Source: Peronospora farinosa (lineage: Eukaryota; Oomycota; Peronosporomycetes; Peronosporales; Peronosporaceae). Taken from it: a stretch of 64,000 nucleotides of DNA. The notes beneath the pieces are model-generated. The model was not told the origin of the DNA and did not search any database. It worked only from the letters and a program-made list of their open reading frames with translations. Both the position numbers and the translations under genes were made by a program. Each line of letters starts with the position of its first letter. The stretch's first letter is position 1. The stretch spans positions 806,001 to 870,000 of the forward strand of contig CANTFK010000983.1 of the NCBI GenBank assembly GCA_947646735.1, in the 5' to 3' direction. Positions 42,984-53,588 of this stretch are shown here, one piece after another.

Positions 42984-45900
42984 CTATTCAATAAAATCTT
43001 CCAAGTCAGCAAATGCATCAGCGCCATCTTCTTCATTGAGAAATGCATCAATGACTGGATGACGACTCCGTAAACGCTTTTTTCGTTTTCTTACGATCGG
43101 GACGACACCAACTAAACGCTGTCGAGCTTTTGCCTTTCCATATCGAACACTCGAGTGCTCTATCGGCGTAATTCTCTCCTTCACCATTGTCACAATTGCC
43201 TTCAAGCGTTCTTTTAACGCATCGGATATCGTGACCTGCAATGCATTCAAAGAGTGAGTAAGGGGGGGGGGTCACAACAGCGTGACGAACATGAGCTAGA
43301 GACATACCTTTTTAAGCCAAGTCTGCACGGTGCCTGGAACTTGCAAGAAAAAAATGTCCATCTTGAGAAGGGTTGCAGATACCTATTGGTTACGTACATT
43401 CGAGTTCCATGTGGTTGGTGAGTCAGACCAAGCAACTCAAGAAACAAAAAGCAAAGCAGATGAAGTTACCTTGGTTTTTGTTCCCGAATCTTGACTTGCA
43501 TCCTTGATGCCACTAACCCACGCTCGACTTCTTAATGCCGATGTGACTGAAGATTCATAGATGGAGATTGTGCTGTCATGCCATGTGCCAACGTCAGGGT
43601 CACCTCCCTTTCGTTGCACCGATCCACTAGCTTTGCCGATGCGCAACCCCAGTTCAATCATGTGAAGAACCTTTAGCAGCACGTTTCGGGTCTCCCACGA
43701 TATATCACGATAGTCGCTTATCAATTTATTCACAAGCCCGTGAATCCGGTTGTAACCTACAATTTCCTGGTAATGGGGAAATGAAATGGGTTCGCTACCG
43801 CCGTTTTTGGCAGTGATGGCATTGAGCAGCGTGGATTGAGATTGTTCGAGCAGAGTCAAAACAGCGACAATGGCAATGCTTTGAGTAGCACGAGAATGAA
43901 GATGTGGAACGCGATCTCGGTTGGGTAAAGCGTCTTGGTCCCGCCTGCTGCCGCTAGTATGAGAGTTGATGATTGCATTGGCGTCGTCAGACACGTCGGA
44001 GACGGAAGAGCAGCTAGCATCTGAACCAAAGTCAGAATCCTCACTCAGGCCGTAAGAGGACCTAGCATCGAAGTCTTGTCGCAAACGCTTTCGACGCGCT
44101 GGGCCATCACGCTTTTCCTTCAAAGCTTTTAGAGCTGGTCTGCGCTGATGGTTGGTGGTAGTTGATGCGTCCCCATCATCTGCCGAATTGATTAAGCACG
44201 TCTGAACGATCCCTTCAATCTTGCTTTCCAACGCCACAAATGTCTTGATGCGGAGCGCAAGGTGAGTTGGGAGGCAGATATTCATGAGAAGTCGAAGCAG
44301 TCGTGCATTGTACACAACATTGTCGCACAAAATGTCGTAGGCAAGCGATGAGAGTTTATGAGAATCTGAACAGTCCGTACTGCAATCGCACTGTACCATA
44401 TCCGCACCATTGCCCAGAAGGCGTTTGCTTAATGAGGCGCAGGACACGGCTAACTTCGTAAGCCCATTCAGCTGGATGCACGTTTTAACGTCTACCAAAA
44501 TGTTAAGAGATAAACGGGCAAAATTGTTTTGGCCACCAACTGCTTCAATCTCACGACTATCGGTCCACGAAAGCTTGAATAATGTTTGCCCAAGTTTATC
44601 ATGCACTGAATGGAGACCTGTAGATTTGATCATTGTCTCCAGGGTTCGCCCTATTGCTGCGCAAACGTGCTCCAGCATCTCTTCTCCACTTTTTGTGTCC
44701 AGCAACACGACTGGTTTAGCACTTTTTCCAGGCAGAACGAGATGCCGCGCGGATGCTGGAAATTTGGCGGAAATGGAGTCTGCATACAGAGAGAATTGCT
44801 GCCTGCAGGCAGACTCATCCTTCGCACTGCCTTCCAGCCTCGCGTTATCTGCACTGGAGACATTCGACCCTGGCACAATGCGGTCGCGAACGTTGATGTA
44901 CACGCATAGCAATACTTCAAGAATGGAGCTTGCTTCTTTTAACCCGTCATCTTCACTAACCCACGGACATAATGCTCCGAACAGGCCTTCGTCTCCGTGT
45001 GTGCTGTAGCATGAGTCTAGAGCGAAGAGAACAGCATCAAATGACATTCCACTTGGTCGTTTCAGGTCCGCTGCCTTCAACGCTCCTGACCCCTGAAGGG
45101 TACTCTTGATAGCTGTCAAAATGTTAAGCTTCGCGGCTTGAAGTGCTCTGTGTAATCCGTATGATGCCGACCTAACGAACTCCTTCGACAAATTCGTTTC
45201 CATTTCATTTCCGTAATGTGAAACAAGCTTCTGTATCATCCGATGCAAACTGAACTCCACTTCCATCAAGGACCAAACCGAAATCTCGCAATTATCAGTA
45301 TCGAACGCGGTTAGGCCCTCGTTGTCTGTATCTCGCTCGCTAGAATTTTCAACAGACCAATTCCACATCAACATGTCGAGTGTAATATTACAAATAGCAC
45401 AACCGATGTAGACGCGCGCTATAAGTTTCCACCACGTACTCTTCTCGCATGCTCTACCTTGTGCTGACTGATTTAGCAGCTGGTCAGAATCTTGGCAAAT
45501 CCAGTGAAAAAAATATTTCCAATTCGAAACCAGGTCGACAAGCCACTGTTTGATGTCGCTGTCGTTCTCACTGAGGCCCATGATTGATAAACCCTCGGAC
45601 GAAACTTTCGACAGGAAAATGCCTTTTTCGAATTTTAGCAAGCAAGACAGCAGTTTCTGGAATATAAGCCCAGTCGATGCTGCACCATCCAGACTAGCAT
45701 TCTGCTGATAAAATGCGTCGAGTGAGCTGAAACGAAACCGCAGTAAACCTGAATCCTCGTCGTCGTACTCATTTGCACAATCTTCAAGATCTTTATTCTC
45801 AAAGTCGATGGTACCCATTGTCGGCAGAATAAACTTGCCAACCTCTTGCAAGAAAAACCTGTGGAGCTCTTCCCACGAGCTTTTCCGCAACGAGATGGCA

Positions 45901-48435
45901 GGTCCATCAACTGTTGCACCGCTACATCGAAATACTTGCTCTAAACGCCCAAATGACCAAGCTTGAATATCATGTAAAGCTATCACACTGTTTTTAAGCG
46001 CAGAAACGATCTCTTCCTGCAAACAACAAAACACGTCAGCTATCGGTCATCCTTATGTGGGATCACAACCAAAAACAAGTGACGTACTTCTTGTTGCTCA
46101 TTAAAAGGTAGCCGGTGGTCTAACCACGTACACCACATGTCCACAGCAAATTGTTGGTGCCGCCATTTACCAGTTGACAACAATTTCCGCAAAAATACCA
46201 TCAAGAAATTATAAAAATCTAGCACAATATGATATTGAACGCGTTGTGAGATGCCACCCTCAGCATATTAGTCACAATGTTTGTTCAAGAAGAGTACCTG
46301 TATACACTGTTGCCAGACGGGAAGCAATAAGGAAAAAGTCGCGAGCACTGTCGAATGACCGTTGAAACTGTATACTGCATGCAACAAGGCATACAGCGTT
46401 AGACCAGTACACTTCACAATTGTCATTGCTTATCACAATCATTACCTGAGCCAGTCTTGTATGGCATTGAGGTGCGGGAAAAGCTTTCCTGATTGCGAAA
46501 TAATTAATCGTGAGAGCGTTTCTCCTGCAATCTACATGTAAGCAGAAGAAGCATACGAGTTGATCAGGACTTTGGACCGTTCTCGTCGCGCTGACTCTCA
46601 TCGCCGTACCTTCCTCTGCGCTGGATGTTGAGAGCGCTCGAATAAACTACTAAGTACTTCAGAGCGGGTTTCTGGTGCCTGTTGAAATCAAATGGAGTAA
46701 ATTAAAACCAAAAGCAGCGCAAGTGGGCTAATCTGCCTACCGTCTCGAATATCGCTTGTAAAAGCATAAGCGCCGATGTAGACTTTGAAAGCGCCATTTT
46801 GTCGACATCGCTAGTTGGGCTACTTTGCTCTAGCCAGAAGAAAGCAATATCCATCAAAAGCAGCGCTTTCCATTCATGAGCATACATTTGCTTGCCACCA
46901 AAATTCAGCACCAGTTCCACTTGATCAAGAACATGCTTCGCTACAGTTTTCCTCAGTCCTCGCGAACTCATTTCGGTCGATGAAGCAGAACTATCAAATG
47001 CTCTGAACTCACTGTGTACGATTATCCACGCAAGTTGCTCAATTTCTGTAAACACGGATGCTTCAGTGGCAACGCGAGTGAAGGAAGTTCGGTGGTGCAA
47101 AATCGGCTTTGATGCTTGAAGGGAATGAAGGAGCAGGAAAAGGTCGCGCCAGTCGATCTTGAGGTCTGCTGTGCCGCTCGGTGGGCCGTCACACTGGCTG
47201 CTAGCGACGTCATGTCTTTCAGACTTCTTGCTGGATCGAATGGATTCACAAACCAGCGAAACGATACGAGGAGACTGGTTGAAGGTCTGTAAGATGAAAA
47301 AGCGGGTGTGTCAACATTCACACTCCTTTGTCAACGAACATTCTCATCACACAAACCATTTGCAAGTTGAAATCTGCCTCTTGCCGCAGATGCACAGGTA
47401 GTTGACGAAGTAAATAACGCGCAGTGCCAATCCACTTATGATCGCCCGTTACATTTGCCACCAAAAGACACTCTCGAAGAATGGGGTTCATCGTCTCACT
47501 CGCCATCTCCGGCGACGTCGTCACCATCCGCTCCACATTCTCCTAATGTCCAAAACAACACCAGCACACTGCACATCAATCAACCCATCCAAGCCTTTAT
47601 CACCCTCTTTAACTCTCGCTCACACCTGTAACTGCTGCCAGCTTTCTCTCCCCATCAATGATGTATCATTCACCAGCACATTCAGCAAACTCGGTACAGT
47701 CTGATAACTCCACGGCATCTCCAATAACTTTGTCAAATTCTACCAACAAAGAACAAAGAAAAAAACACTCTCAGCTGCGTTCCGTCCTCAAGAAAAAATC
47801 TCTCCTCCACCATCTCAACTGACCTCTGTGACGGTGCAAAACTCCCGTCCACTAATTTCTCCAATTAATCCTAAAAAATACAGCACAAGTCCGAGTAATT
47901 GGGGCAGAACTTTGCCCTTTTCTTTGCTGCGCACAACATCTTCCAAAAAGGAAAACACCATGTTCATGACCGTATGAATCTCGTCCAATAGTTTCTTTCT
48001 CTGTATCAATTGTCGTGTTGTTGTATGTCGATCCTGAAGCTCATCCAAAGCATTTGAATAGCCGACAGTTACTTCAGTTAATAGCTGCATACTTTCCAAT
48101 TCACTTGGACTTCCAAGGCGTAAGACTTGAATGATACGTGAAGTAGCACGTAGACGAGTAGCTTCACATTGGACTAAAAGTCGCACTAATGGTAACCAAT
48201 CATCTTGGACCAAAAAGACGCTTTTGGTCTTATTCTTTATGGAACGGAGAGCGATCCCGTCCAATAATCCATCAAGCTACAGCATTCAAGAACGAGTTAA
48301 AACGAGGAGAGAAAGTGGAAATACATGTAATTATACACTCACATCTTCAGTTTCAATGGACTCTAAATAATGACGCACGGCATCGGCGTCCGTGGCGCTC
48401 GCACGAAGCAATTCCCATGCACTGCTATGTTCCAT
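42984..48435 (-). CDS. FANCI: Fanconi anemia group I protein homolog, 12 exons, about 1552 aa
   Basis: Exons run 48435-48343, 48276-47824, 47739-47626, 47542-47357, 47286-46741, 46678-46610, 46531-46446, 46374-46308, 46258-46088, 46016-43470, 43382-43308 and 43235-42984; all phases agree. The protein is an all-helical solenoid. The C-terminus (RKRKKRLRSRHPVIDAFLNEEDG then DAFADLEDFIE) matches the RSRN.YID...DAFADLEDFI ending of plant FANCI, and FQRSFDSARDFFLIASRL is also family-like. FANCI with FANCD2 forms the clamp that is monoubiquitinated to start interstrand-crosslink repair. An acidic/Ser-rich insert lies in exon 10. The junction of exons 8 and 9 is the weakest (49-nt intron). The FANCI call rests mainly on the C-terminus. 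Confidence 0.75.
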
Positions 48436-48565
48436 TATAAAATGGGTACTACGGACGAGATTTGATATCGAATAAAGGAGACGACCAAAACCCCTTATTA
48501 AGAATATAAAACTAATTTGAAACACAATTTTACGGTAAAGGACGAGCTACAAAGCTCACTTTGTA

Positions 48566-50282
48566 TTATATGGTGCCACTCAGCAAACGGTCGACGGCAG
48601 CTTGAACGTTACCTAGTGTCGCTTGTAGCGCACGAATGTTTTGGTCACGATCAGAAAAGCCCATGTCATTGAGTTGCATCAACTGTGACGCGTACAATTC
48701 TTCTGGGTTGCCGACAGGCACAGCAGAAGGAGTTCTTCCGATACCAGCACCAGGAAAGCCACCAAACATCGCAAACGGGTTCGCTGTAGCTGGAGTAATT
48801 GGTGCTGTACCGGCACTGGAGTTATTGAGATTCATGCCTTCGAGTCTACGAGAAACAATACCAAGGATTAACATCACATCACGTTCATCAATGTCAACAA
48901 GTGTTAGCTACGTACCCTGGAATAAGTCCAGACCCACTCAACTGAGTCATGGCATTCTGCATTTGCATCATCGCCTGCAGGTTCTGCGGATTCATAGCCT
49001 GGCGCAAAAACTCGGGATTCGACATCATTTGTCGCATCTGCGGATTCGCGTTCATCATTGCTGCCATCTGTGGATTCATCGCCTCCATCTGCGCGACAAA
49101 CTGCTCCGGATTACTCGCTACCTGGTCTAACGCTGTTTGAAACAAGGGGCTCTGCATCATTTGTGCCATCATCTCAGGATTGCCGCCCAGACCTGCCATA
49201 CCTCCCATTCCCCCAAGGCCACCCATGCCACTTAAGCCGGCAGCACTCCATGGGTTTGCAGAAGCACTAGTAGATGCAGTACCACTAGCAGCACCTGGGG
49301 TTGCCCATGGATTGGCAGCAGCAGTAGTAGAAGCTGTTGTCGAACTTGAGCTGACCGTTTGAGACTGCGTTGCATTGGCCGTAGAGCTGCTGCTGTTACT
49401 TCCTCCAGCCAAGCCCGGCATTGTAAATGCCGGGCCGCGAGGAGCAGGTGTCCCACTAGCTGCCGCATCCAACAGCGGCTCCTGTACGTCATGATACATG
49501 CGTCGCAGCGCATTAAATCCCTCCGGATGACTCTCAATGTTCCGCAGTGCTGTGTCTTGGTTCCGCATCATTTCCCGCATTGCCGCAGGGTTGCGCATCG
49601 CCTCCATACTCTGTCTCAGTAGCTCCGGGTCGTTCATAATGTGATTCAATTGTGGATTTTGCTCCATCAACTGCTGCATAGCCGGATTGCTCTGCATTAC
49701 ATTGCGCATAATATCGGGATTATTGAGAATATTCTGCATCATGGGTGACTCCATCATCTGCCGCATCATTTCAGGATTCTCGAGCATTTGCTGTTGCATT
49801 TGCTGCATACCCGGCATACCTCCTGCATCTCCAGTCCCCATTAAATTGCCGAGCAAGTTGCTATTGCTATTGCTTGAGCCTGTAGCTCCTGGGAAATTAA
49901 ACGGGTTAGCTGCAGTTGCAGCTGGAGCAGTAGCTGGAGTAGCAACTGGAGCAGTAGCTGGAGTTGGCACAGCCGTCGCCGGTCGTGCATGTGCTGATCC
50001 CTTGACAAAAAAGATCGTGTCTTCTGCTTGAATGCCTGGAATACTTAGAGCTGTTAAGTAGTTGTTAAGTAACACGGCACTCCCCCCAACAAATGTCGTA
50101 CCGTAACTGTCGAGTGTCTGGTCATCTTTAAGAACTTTACCCTTATAAATGAGACGCTGGAGAGCGATAGGAACCTCCGTCGATGCCACAAGTGCCTCTT
50201 TGCATTGCAGTACGGAACTCTCGAGCGCCAGATCCACCGAGAACTTCTTCCCCGCCGTCGTCTTTACGTGCAGCGTCACCAT
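48566..50282 (-). CDS. UBQLN: Ubiquilin / Dsk2
   Basis: Exons are 50282-48916 and 48845-48566 (phase 2, 70-nt intron); 548 residues. Ubiquitin-like domain 1-75 ([32 protein letters not shown]). STI1 repeats rich in Met, Asn, Gln, Pro (about 150-290, [18 protein letters not shown]; and about 395-455, [18 protein letters not shown]). Gly/Ser/Ala linkers. A C-terminal UBA ([20 protein letters not shown]...AAVDRLLSG, about 507-545). Ubiquilins shuttle ubiquitinated and membrane-protein clients to the proteasome. Without the second exon the protein would lose the UBA. The gene is in tandem with FANCI, 130 bp apart. Confidence 0.95.
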
Positions 50283-50443
50283 TCTTTTGTAATAACAATT
50301 ATTAGAGTGTTTATAACGTTCGAAAGGGATTCAGGCTAAATCGGTATTGATTTATAGAGGCTTATAGCAAATGTTACTAACAAACTGCCACTAGTCACTA
50401 TAATGAAAAATAGAGCCCACCGCCAAATACCGGTAAAAAAACT

Positions 50444-51098
50444 ATGCCTGAGGACGTCGTGGAGGACGAGCCGCCCGTGAAGCGCGTGAAGACCGAGGCA
50501 GCCACAATAGCAACGCGCACTTGCCAGTTTTGCACAAACAAAAAGCAAGTGGCTGCAAACTGCGTGAATCTAGCCTGCAAGAAGTGCTGTTTCACGCGTT
50601 CTCAAGTGTGCGCCACCCATCCAAAAGGTACATGGCTACATTATGATCATACATTTATGAAGTCAAATGAGGTGATTGACAATTAGTGGTGCAATTTTTG
50701 ACAGAGATAGAAAAGCCCGAACCCGCCCGATACAAGAAACATGTGTTAAAAAATGAGTTTCGAGAGACGAATTTCCACTGTACGAGAATGATTGTCACAT
50801 TGATGACGGTATGCCACTTATTTATGATTTTCATTCTGAATATTTAGACTACGGCGAAACAGTGACAATCTTTTGCGTACGGGACTTTTTCGAGATGAAA
50901 AAGCTGAGCCAGGGTGTACTAAAGGACCAAGAGCGGACACAGCGAGTAAGCGGTAATGCCTGTGGCCGTCGCAAGAAGAAACACGCTGTCACATCCAAGA
51001 TTAAGGAGCGAATTCAGTGTGCACTCGGCAAGAGACCAGCTCCAATGGGCTATGAAGATGTCGAAGAACTTGCAGAAATTGCAATTAGAAATGCATAA
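50444..51098 (+). CDS. Cys/His-rich zinc-binding-type protein, 3 exons, 169 aa
   Basis: Exons are 50444-50627, 50705-50779 and 50848-51098 (both introns in phase 1). After a basic NLS-like KRVKTE comes a cluster CQFCTNKKQVAANCVNLACKKCC....CATH (residues about 27-60), spaced like a zinc-binding knuckle. A positively charged C-terminal half includes GRRKKKHAVTSKIKERI. No named family is recognised; nuclear location is inferred from the NLS-like sequence. Divergent from ubiquilin (161 bp between ATGs). Confidence 0.65.
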
Positions 51099-51620
51099 GA
51101 AGGAGTCGACCCAGTTATTAATTTGGTGTTTTACATGATGGAGTTCAAGGTTAATCGTTCGTTCAGCACAGCTCGTCATCTTTAGCGTGCCTTGTCGTTC
51201 TTGCTCAATCTTATCGAGCAGTCCACTCATATTGCTTACGTAGTAACAATGATCCAAACAGCAGCGCATACATCGTGACAGATGAATGCTTTGATAGCAG
51301 TTGGCATCTCCATTCAACAATTCGAGAGGCTCATCTAGCATTGCATTTTTGTAAACTTGGGTCATACATCGGAGGTCGACGCATGCGCTCAGCTCTACCG
51401 TTGACATCAGCACTGCATTAGCTATCAAGTGTTTAAGCTTGATATCACAGTGAGCAAGGTAGCTCAAATGAAGACAGTGTAGAGCTAGCACAAAATTTGT
51501 CACACTATGTGCTACTCGGCAATTGCGTCGCCTGTGCCAATTGTAATGGATATGAGATAATTGTTGAATAATTTTAGACAAATATTGCAGTTTGATCGTT
51601 ACATTTCTTAAAGATAACAT
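50919..51620 (-). CDS. Possible leucine/cysteine-rich repeat protein, uncertain
   Basis: A 233-codon open frame with ATG at 51620. Its first about 170 residues show spaced Leu and Cys (HCLHLSYLAHC, VELSACVDLRC, IHLSRCMRCC) in the style of F-box/AMN1 leucine-rich repeats. The last about 60 codons run antisense to exon 3 of the convergent Cys-rich gene, so the true 3' end is probably earlier. No start or end is confirmed, and it could be a decayed gene. Confidence 0.35.
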   Translation of the reverse strand: MLSLRNVTIKLQYLSKIIQQLSHIHYNWHRRRNCRVAHSVTNFVLALHCLHLSYLAHCDIKLKHLIANAVLMSTVELSACVDLRCMTQVYKNAMLDEPLELLNGDANCYQSIHLSRCMRCCLDHCYYVSNMSGLLDKIEQERQGTLKMTSCAERTINLELHHVKHQINNWVDSFLCISNCNFCKFFDIFIAHWSWSLAECTLNSLLNLGCDSVFLLATATGITAYSLCPLLVL

Positions 51621-51749
51621 TTTCCAACTTATTGACCAAATAAATCAAATAAAAGATATATTATGACCAAAGGTCACGCTGGACAAGAGGATCATTTTGC
51701 GACCTTACTTTGAGCCAACAGCCTTAAAAACATCACTAAAGCGGAAAGC

Positions 51750-53099
51750 GTAGGACAATATGATAGAGCCACCAAAGACATTTTTGGTTGTCGCCTTGAT
51801 GTTAGCGTTGCCAGGAGCCCCTAATAGTCAATCTTGTTACCACGGTTCTTCGGCACTTCCACGCACCTATTATGCATTGACTTGGCAAGTTTTTAAAGGT
51901 AAGTGGCGCCAATTTCTCCCCAGCACTTTAAATGATCTCGATCTGTTCAGTTCGCGACCAAAACTGCCGCCCATTCTTGTATACGGCCCTAGTAAGCACT
52001 CCCCAAAGTTTTTGATTGGATTCAAGTCCGCGAAATTCGCTGGCCAGTCGAGAACAGAAAAAGTTTAGTCCGCAAACCACGCCTTCGTATACCGAGATGT
52101 GTGTATCGACGCGTTATCCTGCCAAAACCTCAGTCCATCACCACCCAGATCGTCCACAAAAGGCACGTGATAGTTTCCAGTGTACTTGTGTGCTTTTCGC
52201 TGTTGTGCTTCTTTTCTAAGATAGCCAACATGCCTGTCTTAGCACCTCCAATGGCACCCCTTCCATGACGGAGCCACCACCGGATTAACGAGTCGAAAAA
52301 ACCTGCTTTTCTTTCCTCAAGTCGTGCTAATAGCTTTGATATCCACCTGGTCCATCCAGATTGAGCCATTTATCATCAGTGATTGTAACGGGCCAATAAT
52401 TACACGAGTCCGTTAAGTATATGATGCTTAACCGGGAAATTCTAAAAGGGTACGATATACCTTAGACCTGAGGCATCCACTCTCGTGAATGTGATATCCA
52501 TTGATGGATTCTCATCCTTGTTGAATCGCCCGAGAAAATTTGCCCAGTCGTCATCGGAGTGAAGGCTTCTCTCAGCAACACCATTTGACACAGCTGTTTT
52601 GTGCCTTTCGGTAAGCGCTGGTGCATGTTTACGCTTGAGAAACTTGAGCGTAGGGCTTTCTTTTGAAATCTGCTTGACTCTAGAAACACTTACAGGGAGT
52701 TCCAGCTGCGCTTAGAGGTCCTGTGCAGATAAGTGACCCCATGAGCGGCACGGAGTAGTCGATGGCGAGCCATTTCAGTCAAAATTGTTGGTCGTCCGGC
52801 TAGTTTGTACGCACTATAGGCGATGAGGTCGTCTACGTAGTGTTTCATGACGCTTCGAGATCAACCGATGCGCCGGGCAATCTCTTAATGAATCATTATT
52901 TTGTGTCATGGTTGGCTATCACCTTTCCTATCTCTTCTCCGTCAATTTCTTGTCTCCGGCATATTACTGCTAAAAGAGATCATATATAGTAGAGTCAGCA
53001 AGTAGGCATTGCAATAAAAGCAAACGGACTCAAAACAACGCCGTGAAGGTAATATATAAAGCGTGGCGTTGCTTAGTGGCTCTTTCACTTTTGTCCTAC
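51750..53099 (-). mobile_element. Tc1/mariner-type DNA transposon, decayed (Tc1-A)
   Basis: 1350 bp between imperfect inverted ends: GTAGGACAATATGATAGAGC at 51750 and, reversed, the end of 53076-53099 (GTGGCTCTTTCACTTTTGTC...). A broken minus-strand transposase fills it: an N-terminal HTH region (52740-52890, KHYVDDLIAYSAYKLAGRPT) and a DDE region with FWQDNASIHTS (about 52090) and DWPANFADLNPIKN (about 52030). Several stops and frameshifts. The length is typical of the superfamily. Confidence 0.8.
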
Positions 53100-53111
53100 A
53101 GTGCGGGAAGC

Positions 53112-53361
53112 GTAGGACAAAATGATAGAGCCACCAAAAACATTTTTGATTGTCGCCTCGATGTTAGCGTTGCGAGGAGCCCCTAATCGTCAATCTTGTT
53201 ACCACGGTTCTTCGGAACTTCCACGCACCTGCTATGCATTGAAATTAGCAAGCTTTTGGAAGGCAAGCAGCGCCAATTTCTCCCCAGCACTTTAAATGAT
53301 CTCGATCTGTTCAGTTCGCGACCAAAACTGCTGCCCATTCTTTTATACGGTCCTTGTAAGC
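53112..53361 (-). mobile_element. Tc1-B, left part
   Basis: It starts with GTAGGACAAAATGATAGAGC and is nearly identical to 51750-51995 of Tc1-A. It is cut at 53361 by the copia-2 LTR; the rest resumes at 57921. The 12 bp between Tc1-A and Tc1-B make them head to tail. Confidence 0.85.
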
Positions 53362-53581
53362 TGTCGAAGTGATTAAGGTAGAAGAAGGCAAATTGTGAAG
53401 TAAATATATTTGGTCCTTAGTTCACTACCTTGAGCTGCATCAAAGCCTGTCCTCATCAGGGCTTCGTTACTGATGTCATCTAGATATGTATGTTAATAAC
53501 GTCATGTCCTTTCAGGTATTGGCCTTTATCATATAACGCCATTCGCCTGTCCAACATGCATTCAGCGGTTTAATATTAACA
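53362..53581 (-). repeat. copia-2 3' LTR
   Basis: 220 bp. It begins (plus strand) TGTCGAAGTGATTAAGG and ends ATATTAACA. It matches 57719-57920 closely (GTAAATATATTTGGTCCTTA), with an 18-bp difference in the middle. Confidence 0.85.
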
Positions 53582-53588
53582 CTCCCAC

